Below are positions 35,609-47,900 of a DNA stretch of 64,000 nucleotides, piece by piece. The notes below the pieces were generated by a model. That model made no database searches and was not told where the DNA came from. It was given only the letters and a program-made list of their open reading frames with translations. The stretch's first letter is position 1. The number at the start of each line of letters is the position of its first letter. The translations under genes were made by a program, and so were the position numbers. This DNA comes from Tubulanus polymorphus (taxonomy: Eukaryota > Nemertea > Palaeonemertea > Tubulaniformes > Tubulanidae), in the NCBI RefSeq assembly GCF_964204645.1, contig NC_134030.1:8616278-8680277 (forward strand), given 5' to 3'.

Positions 35609-36624
35609 CTGAGACACGATCTTAAAAATATTACAAAATCAATAAGATCAGTGGTGAATGAACTATGCCAACTAATAACTAAGACATCATGCCCAATCGA
35701 TGAAAAGCTTGACAATCTGATAATTTCAATTTTCAACGCCCCTGGTGAACAAATACAGTTATCAATGAGTTTGAAACTCAGCACGATCATATGATTCAAT
35801 ATTTAACTCCCTCTGGTGGGGAAAACATAAACTTGTGGGTAACCCCAATTCTATATAAGAAGATGTGTCGTTATATGATAGTGCTAACAATTATCAAATG
35901 TCAGGACAACAAACTTAAACCTGTTGACATTTTCCTTAAAAAAAACCTTTTTCACATCCACGCATGAGGACTCTGATGAGACTTGGATGTCTGCCAAATA
36001 CATAATTCCTACATAATTTTCTAGCGATCCTCTATGTTAAAGATGCCCCCTTTAAGTACAACCACCGAGAATTTCAATGAAAATGCGTAGCATTAGGATG
36101 TTACAGGTTGTGGAATTCAGGCCAAAACGGGCACAAAAAGGTTACAGGATGGCCATCATATGTCTGATTGAATCAATTTAATTTGTGATGATTGGCCCTA
36201 GGGTGGAATACTAAGCTATAACATCTAGAAAATCAATCTTCAAAATTTCCCTTGAAAACTTCAAAAATATGAAAAGGTGCTATTAACAACAATGGCCATC
36301 GATTCTGACCTAGGCAGATGTGTCTAGGGTAGATAAATGTATAAACCAAACCAAGGCAATCTATTGAAATGTCTTCAAAACTTCCTAGAATGACTCCATT
36401 CCGTATACACCTACGTACGGACAGAGACGGCCAGACAGATAAAAATGAATTTTTATGGCCCACTGGGACAAACAGGTTAAAAAACAGGGTTAACTCCTAC
36501 AAGATTGGCACGCTGGCATTTTGTATTTGGCATAGCATCACATAATTGTATTTGGCATAGCATCAATATATCGATAGTGATAGATATTTAGAGATAAGAC
36601 AGAAGGGCGAGCTATCTGCACTGT
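35609..36624. other. TBRG1-like upstream region
   Basis: Between the first TBRG1-like coding exon and the 36.6 kb repeats. It should contain the 5' UTR and promoter and perhaps one more 5' exon. No coding exon is recognised. Confidence 0.35.
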
Positions 36625-36905
36625 AGTCAGTAACCTGTCTGTGGTTTAGTGTCACGATCGGGTATTTTCACAAACCACATATATACCACCTTGTCCTTGG
36701 TATAAGCCCATCCGATTATAAAAAGCTTACCACCAATGATTAGGTACCTAAGTTCTAACTATGCCACTGATAAACTAGTCAGTAACCTGACAGTGGTTTA
36801 GTTTCACGATCGGATATTTTCCCAAACCACATATATACCACCTTGGTATAAGCCCATCCAATTATAAAAAGCTTACCACCAACAGGTAACTAACTACTGA
36901 TAAAC
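36625..36905. repeat. two tandem copies of a dispersed repeat
   Basis: Two ~130-150 bp copies follow each other; both carry CAGTAACCTG, a GTGGTTTAGT block, CACGATCGG, AAACCACATATATACCACC, TATAAGCCCATCC and TTATAAAAAGCTTACCACCA in the same order. Reverse-orientation relatives occur at 48362-48475 and 55290-55350, so this is a repeat family rather than a local duplication only. Confidence 0.8.
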
Positions 36906-37400
36906 CAGCCACGAGCCAGCAGCAGCTGCAGGGAGTTGACCTAAAACATCAGTCATACCCACCAGGCCTCTACACACATACACACCTTCTCTTAGTTTCG
37001 AGTATGTAATTTTAATTGACTTTTACTTTTTCGGTATATTAAGTGGCTCTTTCATTAATCAGATCTATGCAGATCAACTAATAAAAATTTAAGTTGATGT
37101 TTCTTTTTAACCGATTTAGCTCAACGACCTTGAAATTACAGTGCGCCCTCGCATGCCAGGGTTTGATTTACTTACGCGATACGGAAGCACCCGCTTCGAG
37201 CCTGCGGGATTTAAGAAAAGAAAATTTTGCAATGTAACATAGTTGGCTCGCACAGCAGGTTCGACACTGTTTCGTTTGTTTCTAGGCTTTGATGTATTGA
37301 TATCGTAATATTTTTAAATCAGTTTGTGATTGTTTTATGTGCATAGAATAGTGTCGATCCGCGGGGCGATTGTACTATTAGTTTTATGGATTTATAACTA

Positions 37401-37410
37401 TTTATTTATT
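37401..37410 (-). terminator. probable GPCR poly(A) signal
   Basis: On the minus strand two overlapping AATAAA hexamers lie about 90-100 nt beyond the TAA stop of the receptor gene. If used, the 3' UTR is very short. Confidence 0.5.
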
Positions 37411-37498
37411 AATTTATGTAGATAGATTTGCTTAAGATTCTGTGACGTTACTTGTTTCATTGTGATGGGCTGTTTTCTCCTTTAGAGATGGCGAGTTG

Positions 37499-40400
37499 TT
37501 ATTCGCTTGACATTGTGACTCGAGATGAAGTGCTGGACGATTCTTCCGGTAGACCGGCTAAACGGCGGTTGAATAAACGGAATACTCGAGGTCTCAAAAC
37601 AAAACAGATGAAAATGAGAAACCCTTGGGAACCATTAAAAAACGTGTAGATTATTTTCAGAACAGGGGTACTTCCGTAGCTAGCAAGAAAACCGAGATAC
37701 CACGTCAGTCCCATTATCAAAGATAATTTCATAATAATGATATAGGAGCTGTTTGTTTTCTTCCGTTTCGATTTTACAACTTTTGCCACCTTTTTAGCAT
37801 CTCGTATTGCTCGCATTGTGAATCCGAAAAACGCTAAATTAAAGAAACAAATAACTGCGATGGGTATGAGAAAAGTGTAGACGAGTTGGTCAGGGTTTGA
37901 GATCCAACACACTTGTTTGTCGGCGTATTTGAAGCCGGAGTTTTCTACCCAGAACGTTAGCGAGCCACATATAGCCAGTAGAACTGCCGGCAGTAGGTAA
38001 GCATAAGCACAATAGCGTCTGAAACAACGAGCCTTTTGAAAATTATCTCTGATTGCCGCAGAACCCCTGAAAGTTCTAAAGGTATCGTAGCTGATGACGT
38101 TTGTCCAGAAGAACACAACGAGCCACAGATAATGCACGATCATGCCGACTATCGAACACAGCAGTGGACGAGAGAGTAACGATGGTTGGAAAATCACGGC
38201 ATTGAATAACAGCATAACGATGAATAAAGAAGCACACATGTTCATCAATGTTTTACCGGGTATCGTACGCAGCGTTCTGAATAATGAATAAGTAAAAAGA
38301 ACGAATATTAAACCAAACAACGACAACGAGCAAGTGATTATCGTTAGTTTAGTCTCAATCTCAGTCGCAAGATCGTAGTTTCGTCGGTAGAACTCATCCA
38401 TTCAGACAACCACCAAATTACCACTGATCTGTATTTGATCTTTGCTAAGCTCGAGTTCCAACCCCGTAGGTGTTTTGATAAGAAGAATACCATCTTCCGT
38501 TTCGTTTAGATGATCTCTGCTATAAACTTGTCGACGCCGGCAAACCTCTTTCTCACAAACGACAATGTAGTTTCTGGTCCGATTTTCATCCCGATAATTT
38601 CGATGATAAATTCCCAGCTCACTTCTTACCGGTGTCCATTGCCTTAATGTCGAGTTATCACTTCCGAGGAGTGATACGTATTCTACACCATTTTGGACTG
38701 TCAGGTCAAATGCTTCGTCTCCGTATTCGCGTAGATTGTTTTCATCACAATCCGTCATCAAGTTGTCGGTTCTGAAATTTCTGATTCGAAGTTTGTACTT
38801 TTCGATAGACCGACAGGCATATATCCGCGATTTCCCAACTCCGAGACTGCTTAGAATATGATTAGCGATGTTCTTTAAACTTTCGTACGTAACGATATTC
38901 AAATCGGGAAATTCTACCGAATAATGGAAACCTGCGTTGCCAATTTCACTATTCGGTAAGGTGTTCATCTTCCATGTCGTGTTTAACTTGAAACGTGAAA
39001 TAACCTCATCTATCACACCGGCAATAGACGTACTTACTCGCTTCGTACATTTGTAAAACACCTCGAAATTTGCGAATAAAACTCTCGTTGCGTTGTATGG
39101 AGGAAATTCGGCGTGGAATTCGTCGGAATCGATGCATCTTTTTGAAATAGTGTTGTACAACGTGTTTTCAGCTTCGCACGTTGGAATCGACTGGAGCTTT
39201 CTCATCGTTTTCGGATCAACAAGATCCATTTCAGCAATGCCGGGTCTAGACAGATCAAATAATACAGATAACTGCGGATTGGCACCGAAAACACTTGAGG
39301 GAGGACCACTTCTTAACCTACCTAGGCAGCGTACGTCATTGCTTGCATTGAAACCGTTGCACAAGGCACAATGTACATTGCGGAACACGATGTCGTAATC
39401 TTCAACTTTTATTGGTTCAGCGTATTTGTAACAGGGATGGTCGTTACGGTGTTCCTGTGACGGACAAGTCATAATCTGATCTTTCATCCCCCTCCTGAAA
39501 CAGGAAACTGCCGAATCGGTGAAATCTAGTTCGACGCGGTGTCTCTTCAAACTCTCAAACACACTTCTCTGGTCACCGCCATTCCAGTGAGAACTACCAA
39601 ACGACGGTGGCACAAAATCCAAACGAACTTGACGAATTCTGTAATAACTGACGTTTTGAAAATGACACCGAAGGCAATAGATATTACGAAAGAGAATGTC
39701 GCCGTAAACAACGGGGGTAAAACTAAGCAAATCTGTCAACTTGGAATCCGCATGAATCGGTGTAGGGCTTTCACATGCTTTAGTCTCTTTGGTGGTAGTT
39801 TGCTGGGGACATTTCACAACTGACCAGTAGTAATATCTATTTCTGCTTTCGAAGTATGGTATATTGAAGAATGTACAGGAAGTGAAATCCGCATAGTGGT
39901 GTAACTCGGATGACACTATGGGCGTAGTGGAGCTCTCGTTTCTGCAAAGCATGTAGTAGTCCAAACAACATGTACCCATCACCACGCACAATTCGCTACA
40001 CGAACATACAGATCCGCCTGCACTTCCACAACGATCTCTGCATGTTAACCACGGACAAGTAAGCGCAGTTGCAGTAAAATTGAACGACGCGTCCCCATCT
40101 GAAAATTATAAGCGTTTTACAAATTAGCAGAACAAGCACATACTTGTGAAAAACATGCACTTAGAACGAAACAATCTACGAACAATCCCCTCGGATTGTA
40201 CAAACAGGAGATTAATGTCGCGATTGACACTTAAGTGAAAGTTAACAATAAGCAGCAACAACTTCGCACCGATGTATTACCGGCGGAATAGAGCAGTCTC
40301 GCCAGGAAAAATGTAATCGTACGATTGGAAGAATACAAGACGAATATCTCGAAGAATAGAACGCACGGAAAGCGCTTATAATTCGTGATTCGTCTAAATG

Positions 40401-40575
40401 TCGAACAGACGATTGTGTAACCTGCAAATGATGACACTAATGCGTAAAAGAAATGTAATTCGTCGTCAGAACTCTTGATCTCAGTACAATCATTACCTGC
40501 GATTGCTGGCTCAGCGATGGAAATGGCTTTCGCAGAAATAACAATTACGACACAAGTCCATATCATGAATTTCAT
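37499..40575 (-). CDS. SMB-domain methuselah/secretin-like GPCR, split by in-frame TGA
   Basis: Seven-pass cell-surface receptor; the ligand is unknown. Exon 1 (40497-40575) starts MKFMIWTCVVIVIS, a signal peptide, and joins in phase 1 to a single large exon 2 (40098-37499). The mature N-terminus is a somatomedin-B-like domain with ordered cysteines (CPWLTCRDRC, VCSCSELC, GTCCLDY). A long Cys-containing ectodomain of ~480 residues follows, with no visible GPS cleavage site. A TGA codon at 38402-38404 ends this frame; the next codon is ATG and the same frame continues as the 7TM region (TLRTIPGKTLMNMCASLF in TM1-2, WLVVFFWTNVISYDTFRTF in TM3, MGLTWYLGFLA in TM6). The stop is TAA at 37499-37501. 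Both halves look intact and constrained, so decay alone does not explain the TGA. The TGA falls where related receptors often have a cysteine just before TM1 (from memory). Confidence 0.85.
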
Positions 40576-41956
40576 TTCGGCTCAGATTTCTTTGTTATGG
40601 CCATGCATCAAATGTCAAACCTAATGGACTATGAGCTCCTATAGGTCGGAGCGTAATCTTTAGACCGATTTTTTTCTAGAATCTACGGTGTAGCTCAGCA
40701 GTTTCTACATTCACTCTTTTGTTCCTTAACAAACGCTGATATAGATTCGTGTTTGGGATAATGAAAGTTCGATAGTTCCAGTGAATGAATTGTATGCAAC
40801 AGTATCATGGATTGTAACCGACCGATAATTATACGAAAATGAAATAAGGAAAGAATCGATCATACATCTTCAGCAATAATTTCTAGAAATATTAGTGAAC
40901 GCAAAAATAGATGGGGGCCCTGTTATAGTCTGTAGCAGAAGAATAACATGTGGTGCACAGCTCTTCCGCAAAAGAATTGCATCGCAGAAAACGATATAAA
41001 TACCTCGAGATTCAGCCCAGTTGACCATAAAGTGACCATGGAAGACTTCTTGAAATTGGCTAACTCGAGTTAACTCTATTTCTATATTTTCTTGTCTATA
41101 TGTGTTACCAGAAAAGTGAACGTCCCTGGCGATCTTACAAACCTTTCAAACCTGTGATTGCCATATTCGAAGCATTGTGTAATAAGTATCAACATCATTA
41201 TGTCGAATTTACTAGAATACTAATTGTAAAAAAAACTCAATACCACTAAGAAAATGCAGAAACACAACTAGGTATGTGTGAATATCTAGTAATATATAAA
41301 ATTCATTGCATAATAACACACAAAACAACCAATTTTGTAATTATGTATGACTCACATGCCATACGAATATAGTGTGTATGTTTTGCCGATACAATGTGGT
41401 CCGCAACTCGAAATGCTCTACGATGAACTGGGTATTTTGTATGAGTAAGTACGATGAAATATTTCATATAATATGTAAAATAATGTATATATAATATGTA
41501 TATATAATGACATCTTGCATCATTTTCCACGTAACGCAATAACGAATTCCCTACAACTAACAATATTAAAGGGTGACTGACACTTTTTTCAAAGTATCGT
41601 GGTACATTGTCATACACATATGCTAGGCCTACTATTTCTCAATCCGACGTAACAATGTTATAAATGTTTTATTTGATGATTGCAATCAAAAACATGTCAG
41701 TATCAGATAATTGTTTTGACAAAAGACTTTTTCATTAATTTCCATAGAGATAGTCACGTCATGCTGCATCGTCTATATCAATGGGCGACCTACACAGAAC
41801 CAAGGTAATAATCCGTTAACTCATGAGATGATGTATCTCAATCTGCAAGTAACATTGCAAGAGATCAATGAGAAGATTTTCTGTTAAATTGAAGATTCGT
41901 ATACGTATCCTGATACAATCTACAATCAGATTTCATTTGAAGTTTGTCATTTAAAG
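40576..41956. other. divergent intergenic region
   Basis: It separates the minus-strand GPCR from the first recognised exon of the plus-strand Ig receptor. I found no convincing signal-peptide exon for the latter. AT-rich palindromic stretches occur near 41480-41510. Confidence 0.35.
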
Positions 41957-44900
41957 GTTCCAACAGTCGAGTCGAAATTGCGTCAAAATATAAGATTGAT
42001 GGTCAGCCTTATATCGTGGCCCTGGAAGAAGACGACGACGTTAAGGTCACGTGTAACCATACATCCCCTGCTTTTGTGAGCAAGGGGCCAGTGAGATATT
42101 CTCTCTTGAGAGATAGGATCGAAATCGATAACAGCGTTGTTCCGGAAGTTGTTCTTAACAAAAGAGTAGAACTGAAAATCGGAAAACTGATACCAGCAGC
42201 AAAATATCAATGTCGGATGAGAACAGGTGAAAGCCAAGTGTTCAGCTCAACTTTAGTGGCTGATGTCATCAAATGTAAGTCAAGCGGTATTCTTTCACCT
42301 TTGGTTGCCATTGTCTTCGCGCTTGGTGCCCACTGGCCAACTAGACTTGGCCGGTTTCGGCTGGAAAAACATGAACTTGCTCGAATGGCCGCCTCGATGC
42401 TGATGTGCTGTTGTACAATTAATCCTTGTCCATTCAATCGAGGACTCTTAGGACCCTCTTTCCTTTCGGCTTCTTTCACCTTTCGGCGATTCTTTAAAGG
42501 AAGTATTACTATATCAGCACCGTGGGTGGATGTGTTGACAATATAAAGTAGGACAATTTTGTTTTCGTTCGTGCTGCTTTTTCACAACATGAATTGGGTC
42601 GGGTTGCAGTAATTGCGCACAACCTTTGATCTCTAAATATGGATAGACATATGTCCCCAAAGTCTGCTGATTCTCATCTAAATCCCACCATTGGCTGATT
42701 CTATTATTACCGACCCCAATCTATTGGGACGAGAAAATACTACCATGTCATCTAAAATAGCAAGAAAGTTGTTCCCTATTCCTAGAAACGTATAATGTTT
42801 CAAAAAAATCTTTCAATTGAAGCCATCAGAATTTCGCCTTCACCATGCACTGGAAGTAAATACAATCATGTACGATGCACTTGTTTGGTGACGAATAGTC
42901 TTGTCGATGCAGTAGTTGACGTTGATTGGTTTAGAACTAGACACAAAATGGCAGAATTTGCAATTCAAAAATATCCAGGAAATAAGACTAAGGTACGAAT
43001 ATGCGCATACTGGAAAAATATACCGGAAATGAAAAATTCAAAGATGCGTGTTATATCGAAATTCGTTTAAGTAAGCGACATCCAACAATACTTTTGATTT
43101 CTTGCGAATTTTCATCAAAATAATGACACCATATCGCAATGAATAACAATGCAACGATTGTTACAGGACGGTTTGATATTTACGAACTCTATAGAATTCG
43201 AAGCGAACGACAACGAGAACAACCAAACCATCGAATGTCGTCTGAATTACAACGGACAACGTATACATCACCTATTCGCTGCGACGTCGATCAATGTCAC
43301 ATGTAAGAATTCGGCCGGCTAAGATTACTCACTCGTACCTTACACACTTTCGTATCACTTCGGGGAAGAAATATCAAATAGAAATGCAACGATAAAATTA
43401 AATGATCAAATGCTATTTGATGATGATAGAAATGAGTAATTCATTATACTGATAATAGCAATGCTAAAATACCATGATTAAAGGTTATTTAAAGAGGTCC
43501 ACTCTTAAATCATATGAAGAAGGACTCATATTTATCTTCATCGTTCTTGTTAGTTTTGACGTTTTGGTTTTTGTTTCACTGCATGGTTAGCGATCCTATA
43601 TGGTGGCTGATTCGGACATTCAGAGAAAATTTGACGTTTTTTGTCGTACTGGTGTTCTGGCGCCTTCATTTGCATACCCGGAATTTTACGTTATGGCCCG
43701 AATCAGCCACCATAATCCTATATTCTTGCCGTTGACATTCTAGTTCCAGCTCGAGATATTATAGCCACCGGAATGTATACACACACCATCAATGAAGGAG
43801 ACAAGGAGAATCTCATGTGTGTCGCTGGAGAAGCAAACCCGCCCTCAACTATATACTGGTTCCGACAAAAATTCCAAGGGGACGAAAGCGTTGACGTTAC
43901 TCGCCGCGCCCGAACGTCTTTCGTTCCCAGAAGAACAGGGGATTATGGTTTCCGTCTGAAAAGTGAATATTTAGTACGTGCGACGCCCAGTGATGACGGA
44001 TCTTACGTAAAATGTGTCATCGGAGAAAATCGAAGTCTATTCAAAAAAGCACATTTTATCGTTCATCGTAAGTGCAAAATGTGGACTTCAGAATATCTTT
44101 GGAATTTTCTTTATGGTATCATCTGGCCTGGAAAGATAAAAAATGGTTCACCAATTGTGAGATTATTTTGAATTTCAATTACTGTTTATTATTTGAATAT
44201 GGTTTTATCGCTTCGCATATCGGGGTCATACATCGTTAGTTCATTTTTTCAGATGGTCCGTCGCTTGAGCTCAACATTTCGTCGTCTAACATCGAGCCAC
44301 CTGTGAATAGTAGTGCTACAATCGTGCTAAACGTGGTATCGAACCCGAGCGCTACGGCAGTTAGCTGTTCACAGGAGAACAAGGAAACCGCGTATGCCGG
44401 ACGTCGGATCCAGCCTGACGATGGAGTGTGGTTAATAACGGTGCCGATACATGAAGCAGACGATTACGGTAATTACGTCTGCACTGGAGTGAACGAAAAC
44501 AACATCCAGAAAACGGCCGTCGTCACAATAGCAAATCCAGGTATTCACCGAAAAGAGATATAAATGAAAATAATTAAGGTCGACTTTTTTTCTATTTCTA
44601 AAATATTACGTATTTTACCAGGCTCGTTCGGTATGGTGAAGGTTCTAGTGACAGCGGTTTCGGGGACTATTCTAACTGGAGTACTGGTCGCCGGTGTTTT
44701 GATCGGGATCAGAAGGCGTTGCAAGCGAAAAGAAGGTAAATATCAATGCGTGAAATGATAAAGATATGCAATACTTTTTTCTCATTATACATAGACGTAG
44801 TAGACAAAACTGGCTTTAATGTGTCGTATATATCAATAGTGTTACAATACAATCTTACATTAATCACGGAAACTTCTGGTTCATTCCTTGAAAAATAAAC

Positions 44901-47900
44901 CATTCAGTGAATTATCAGACTATGACAAACGGGTTGTGATTTGAAAAGAAAGCATACATTAATTTTTTTCGGGTTAATAAAACAGTTACAGCAGGCTCGT
45001 AATTCAATAAATTTTTCATTATAGAACCTGCTGTAACGTTGACAGAACCATATCTTACGCGCGATAAAGGTGAGGAAATAATCCGGTATGATTAAGAAAA
45101 TAAATTATCATTAACATAATCATTATTGATTATTCAGGTCAAAGCTGTTGTTGTTATCTATAAAAAGATATCTAGAATAGGAATGAATAAATGGAAGTAA
45201 TCATTAGATTAGCGATACCGATGATGGAAAGGTATCAACATTTCTCTCAATTTGTAGCATTTTTGCGAGAAAAGTTGGAAAGAAGTTTGAATCAAAGGAA
45301 CATTACTGACGACGAGAAAACAGGTGCGCGCGTTACAATGTCTTTCTCGTGCTTTCCCAAATGCCTATTTCAAGAACGGTATTTTCTTAAACGATTCTCA
45401 TTACAGAGATATTGACGCTTTTAAGATGGGAAGGAAATTGGATCGAATGGAATAGAGTGGTCTGCATTGATAATGCTGGTAAATATTGTACGCCAACATT
45501 TATGAGGCCTTCTTTTAAAATCTATGTACCGGTATGTTAATCTATGCAACATAGACTTTAAGTGTTACTTTCTGGCAGAAAAGACAGACTTAATGATTTT
45601 GCTTTTCGATTGAAGTTCTCATTTCGCATACATTTTAAATGATATATACATGTATAATACCTATTCATGAAAATCTTCTGTTTTAAGTAAGATTGATTGA
45701 GCGAACATTAATGGAATATTCCGCTACAGCCAACAAAAAGTCACCGGGTAAATTTAGCATTTGTTTATTTCTCATTTTAAGCATAATTATAACAACAACA
45801 AAGAGGATATTTTTGTCATTTTCTTTTATAGATGTATTAAAAACAATGGATCAGTTACTAACTCAAGAAACTGAAGGTGATTCTGACATTAAATATATGT
45901 ACACAGACAGGCCCTTGAATCAATTTTTAGGATCCCTTTACCTTTTATTGATATTTCCATCCGTAACGATTACTTGTTCTTCCGTACGACTTTCAGAAAT
46001 CGACGCTTTGTGCAATAGAAATGAGGGTGAGCTTCAATTTTATTTAGGAATATTTCGTCCGTCTAATTGGCTCTGTTTTCGTCCAGAAATCCCACGCACG
46101 ATCGTATAGAAAAAAAATTGTTAATTTTTCTTTTCTGTGTTTCAGTTGATTTATTCCGAAAAAGGGTTATATGCTATAGAGGTTCGTGTAATTCAAATTC
46201 TTATTTGTTATCATTAGAAGTTTTAAAATACTTTTGTGTATAGTTCCATAAAAGTAATTTCAAGATCATATTTTGTTTCAGCTACTGATACAGTAACACG
46301 TAAGTTATCAGAAAAATGAGAAAACGTTCGGTTGAAAAATGTATCAAAAGCTTGAGTGATCGTTAGAGCATTGATATTGATGCATAAATTATTTTTGATT
46401 TATGTACTTGACAGGTAAATACATGAAAACTAGTTGTGCAACTATCTTTGAGAATCAAATCGAAAAATTCAAAGGTAAGTAGCTACAGGTCCCTACTCAA
46501 AAGAGACAGTGGTTATAGATAAAAAACGCCTCCCATTTCTCATTTGCTTAAGCTAAACAGAAAAATCTAAATAGATACGAGCGCACTGCATTGAATTTGA
46601 TAATGTTATAGTAGTGATTAAGTGTTATGTATGATAGTTAGCTAACCATGCAGTATCCATCTTACAGAGTTGATAACTGTTATCTTGGATTCTCGAATAT
46701 CAGAACTGTCGAAACAAGGTAAGTAGGTTTCCTGAAAATGTAAATAAAAAACGATAAGATCAATTTTTATTCTAAAAACGCATTCAAAAATGCCATTCTA
46801 TTGTCAAAATTGTGATGAAAAGTTTTACTTTTTGTAGTTCCTTCACATAGTTTCATCGTCAGCAGGATACAGATAGGTACGCGCGCATAATCATCTATTC
46901 CCACTCATAGCATATGTCTGTCTGAACTGAAATGGGCCCCTGAAAAGAAGTATATTTTTATTTCTATATCTTGAATTTTTTTAGACAGTCTTTTAAGAGA
47001 GAAAATCATATTTGACCAAGGTAAGTCAGAATTTCATTGTGAAACACAAAAGCGATGCTACGTGTAAAGTTTTCAACAGGACAACCTGATATCATTATGC
47101 GTGTTAATGCTTTTTCAGCCTCCGTCGATGGAATGCGAGAAATTATAGGTACGTACATGATACGGATCCTCTTTGCATAATATGTGTGCTAATTGCACTA
47201 GGATAATAACTCATAATTTATTTCCAGACGATCGCATTCGTAAAATCCAAGGAAATGGACGAGCCGATATAGGTATGAACAACTAAAAACTGTGGCATTG
47301 GTTGAATCTTTTCACTAACTACCATAGGCATCCCCGAGGGGGAAGGTTAAGTTAAGTTTATTTTGCAAAAAGGTTCGAGGATGCGAACGCCCCTCTCTTT
47401 TGGAATAATGAAAAATAGTTTTTTACCTCATAAATTACGCCGGCTACTCCAAACTTCGTACACCAAAATCTAGCAGCCATTCTTTTTCATTAGTAAAAAG
47501 CCTTATCGGCAAAGTGTGGTACAATCTTTATAGTGGAAATAGCCATTTTTAAGGGAATTCGGCCCCTCCCCTGGAAAAAGAAACCGGGACGCTCATGTTT
47601 ACCAATTCGCTCCCCGAAGTTTTAATGTACACTTTTTTTATTAAGATTTATTGGACGATTTAACCGAAGAAAGCGAAGATGGACAAATTGTTCTCAACCA
47701 CGGTAAAAATTGATTGATTGGAATGATATTCGTTATACTTTCGAAATGTATTCTATTAAATTTGCCTTCATTTATGCAGCGAATAGGATCGGTTTGAACC
47801 TACAAGACGAAATACTGCACTGGGCCTTAGGTAACGAAGGATTCACGACAATTTTTACTTTGATATTAAGTCCACTCTCTGTAGGTACACTGAAATGACT

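Noticed and set aside
36900-37498. SECIS element that would support selenocysteine at the GPCR TGA
   Set aside because: ATGA cores on the minus strand near 37460 and 37055 do not have a matching GA side, an apical AA and pairing stems that I can draw; the probable poly(A) signal at 37401-37410 also leaves little room. A computed search is still needed.
39093-39823. Plus-strand frames over the GPCR ectodomain
   Set aside because: Antisense shadows of the long minus-strand receptor exon; no domain resemblance.
41740-41803. ATG-started frame before a GTAATA donor as a first exon of the Ig receptor
   Set aside because: It is not hydrophobic and ends in phase 2, whereas the first Ig exon needs a phase-1 donor.
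43514-43735. Hydrophobic 73-codon frame as a possible signal-peptide or membrane exon of the Ig receptor
   Set aside because: It spans an inverted-repeat element and lies between Ig2 and Ig3, whose exons already join in phase.
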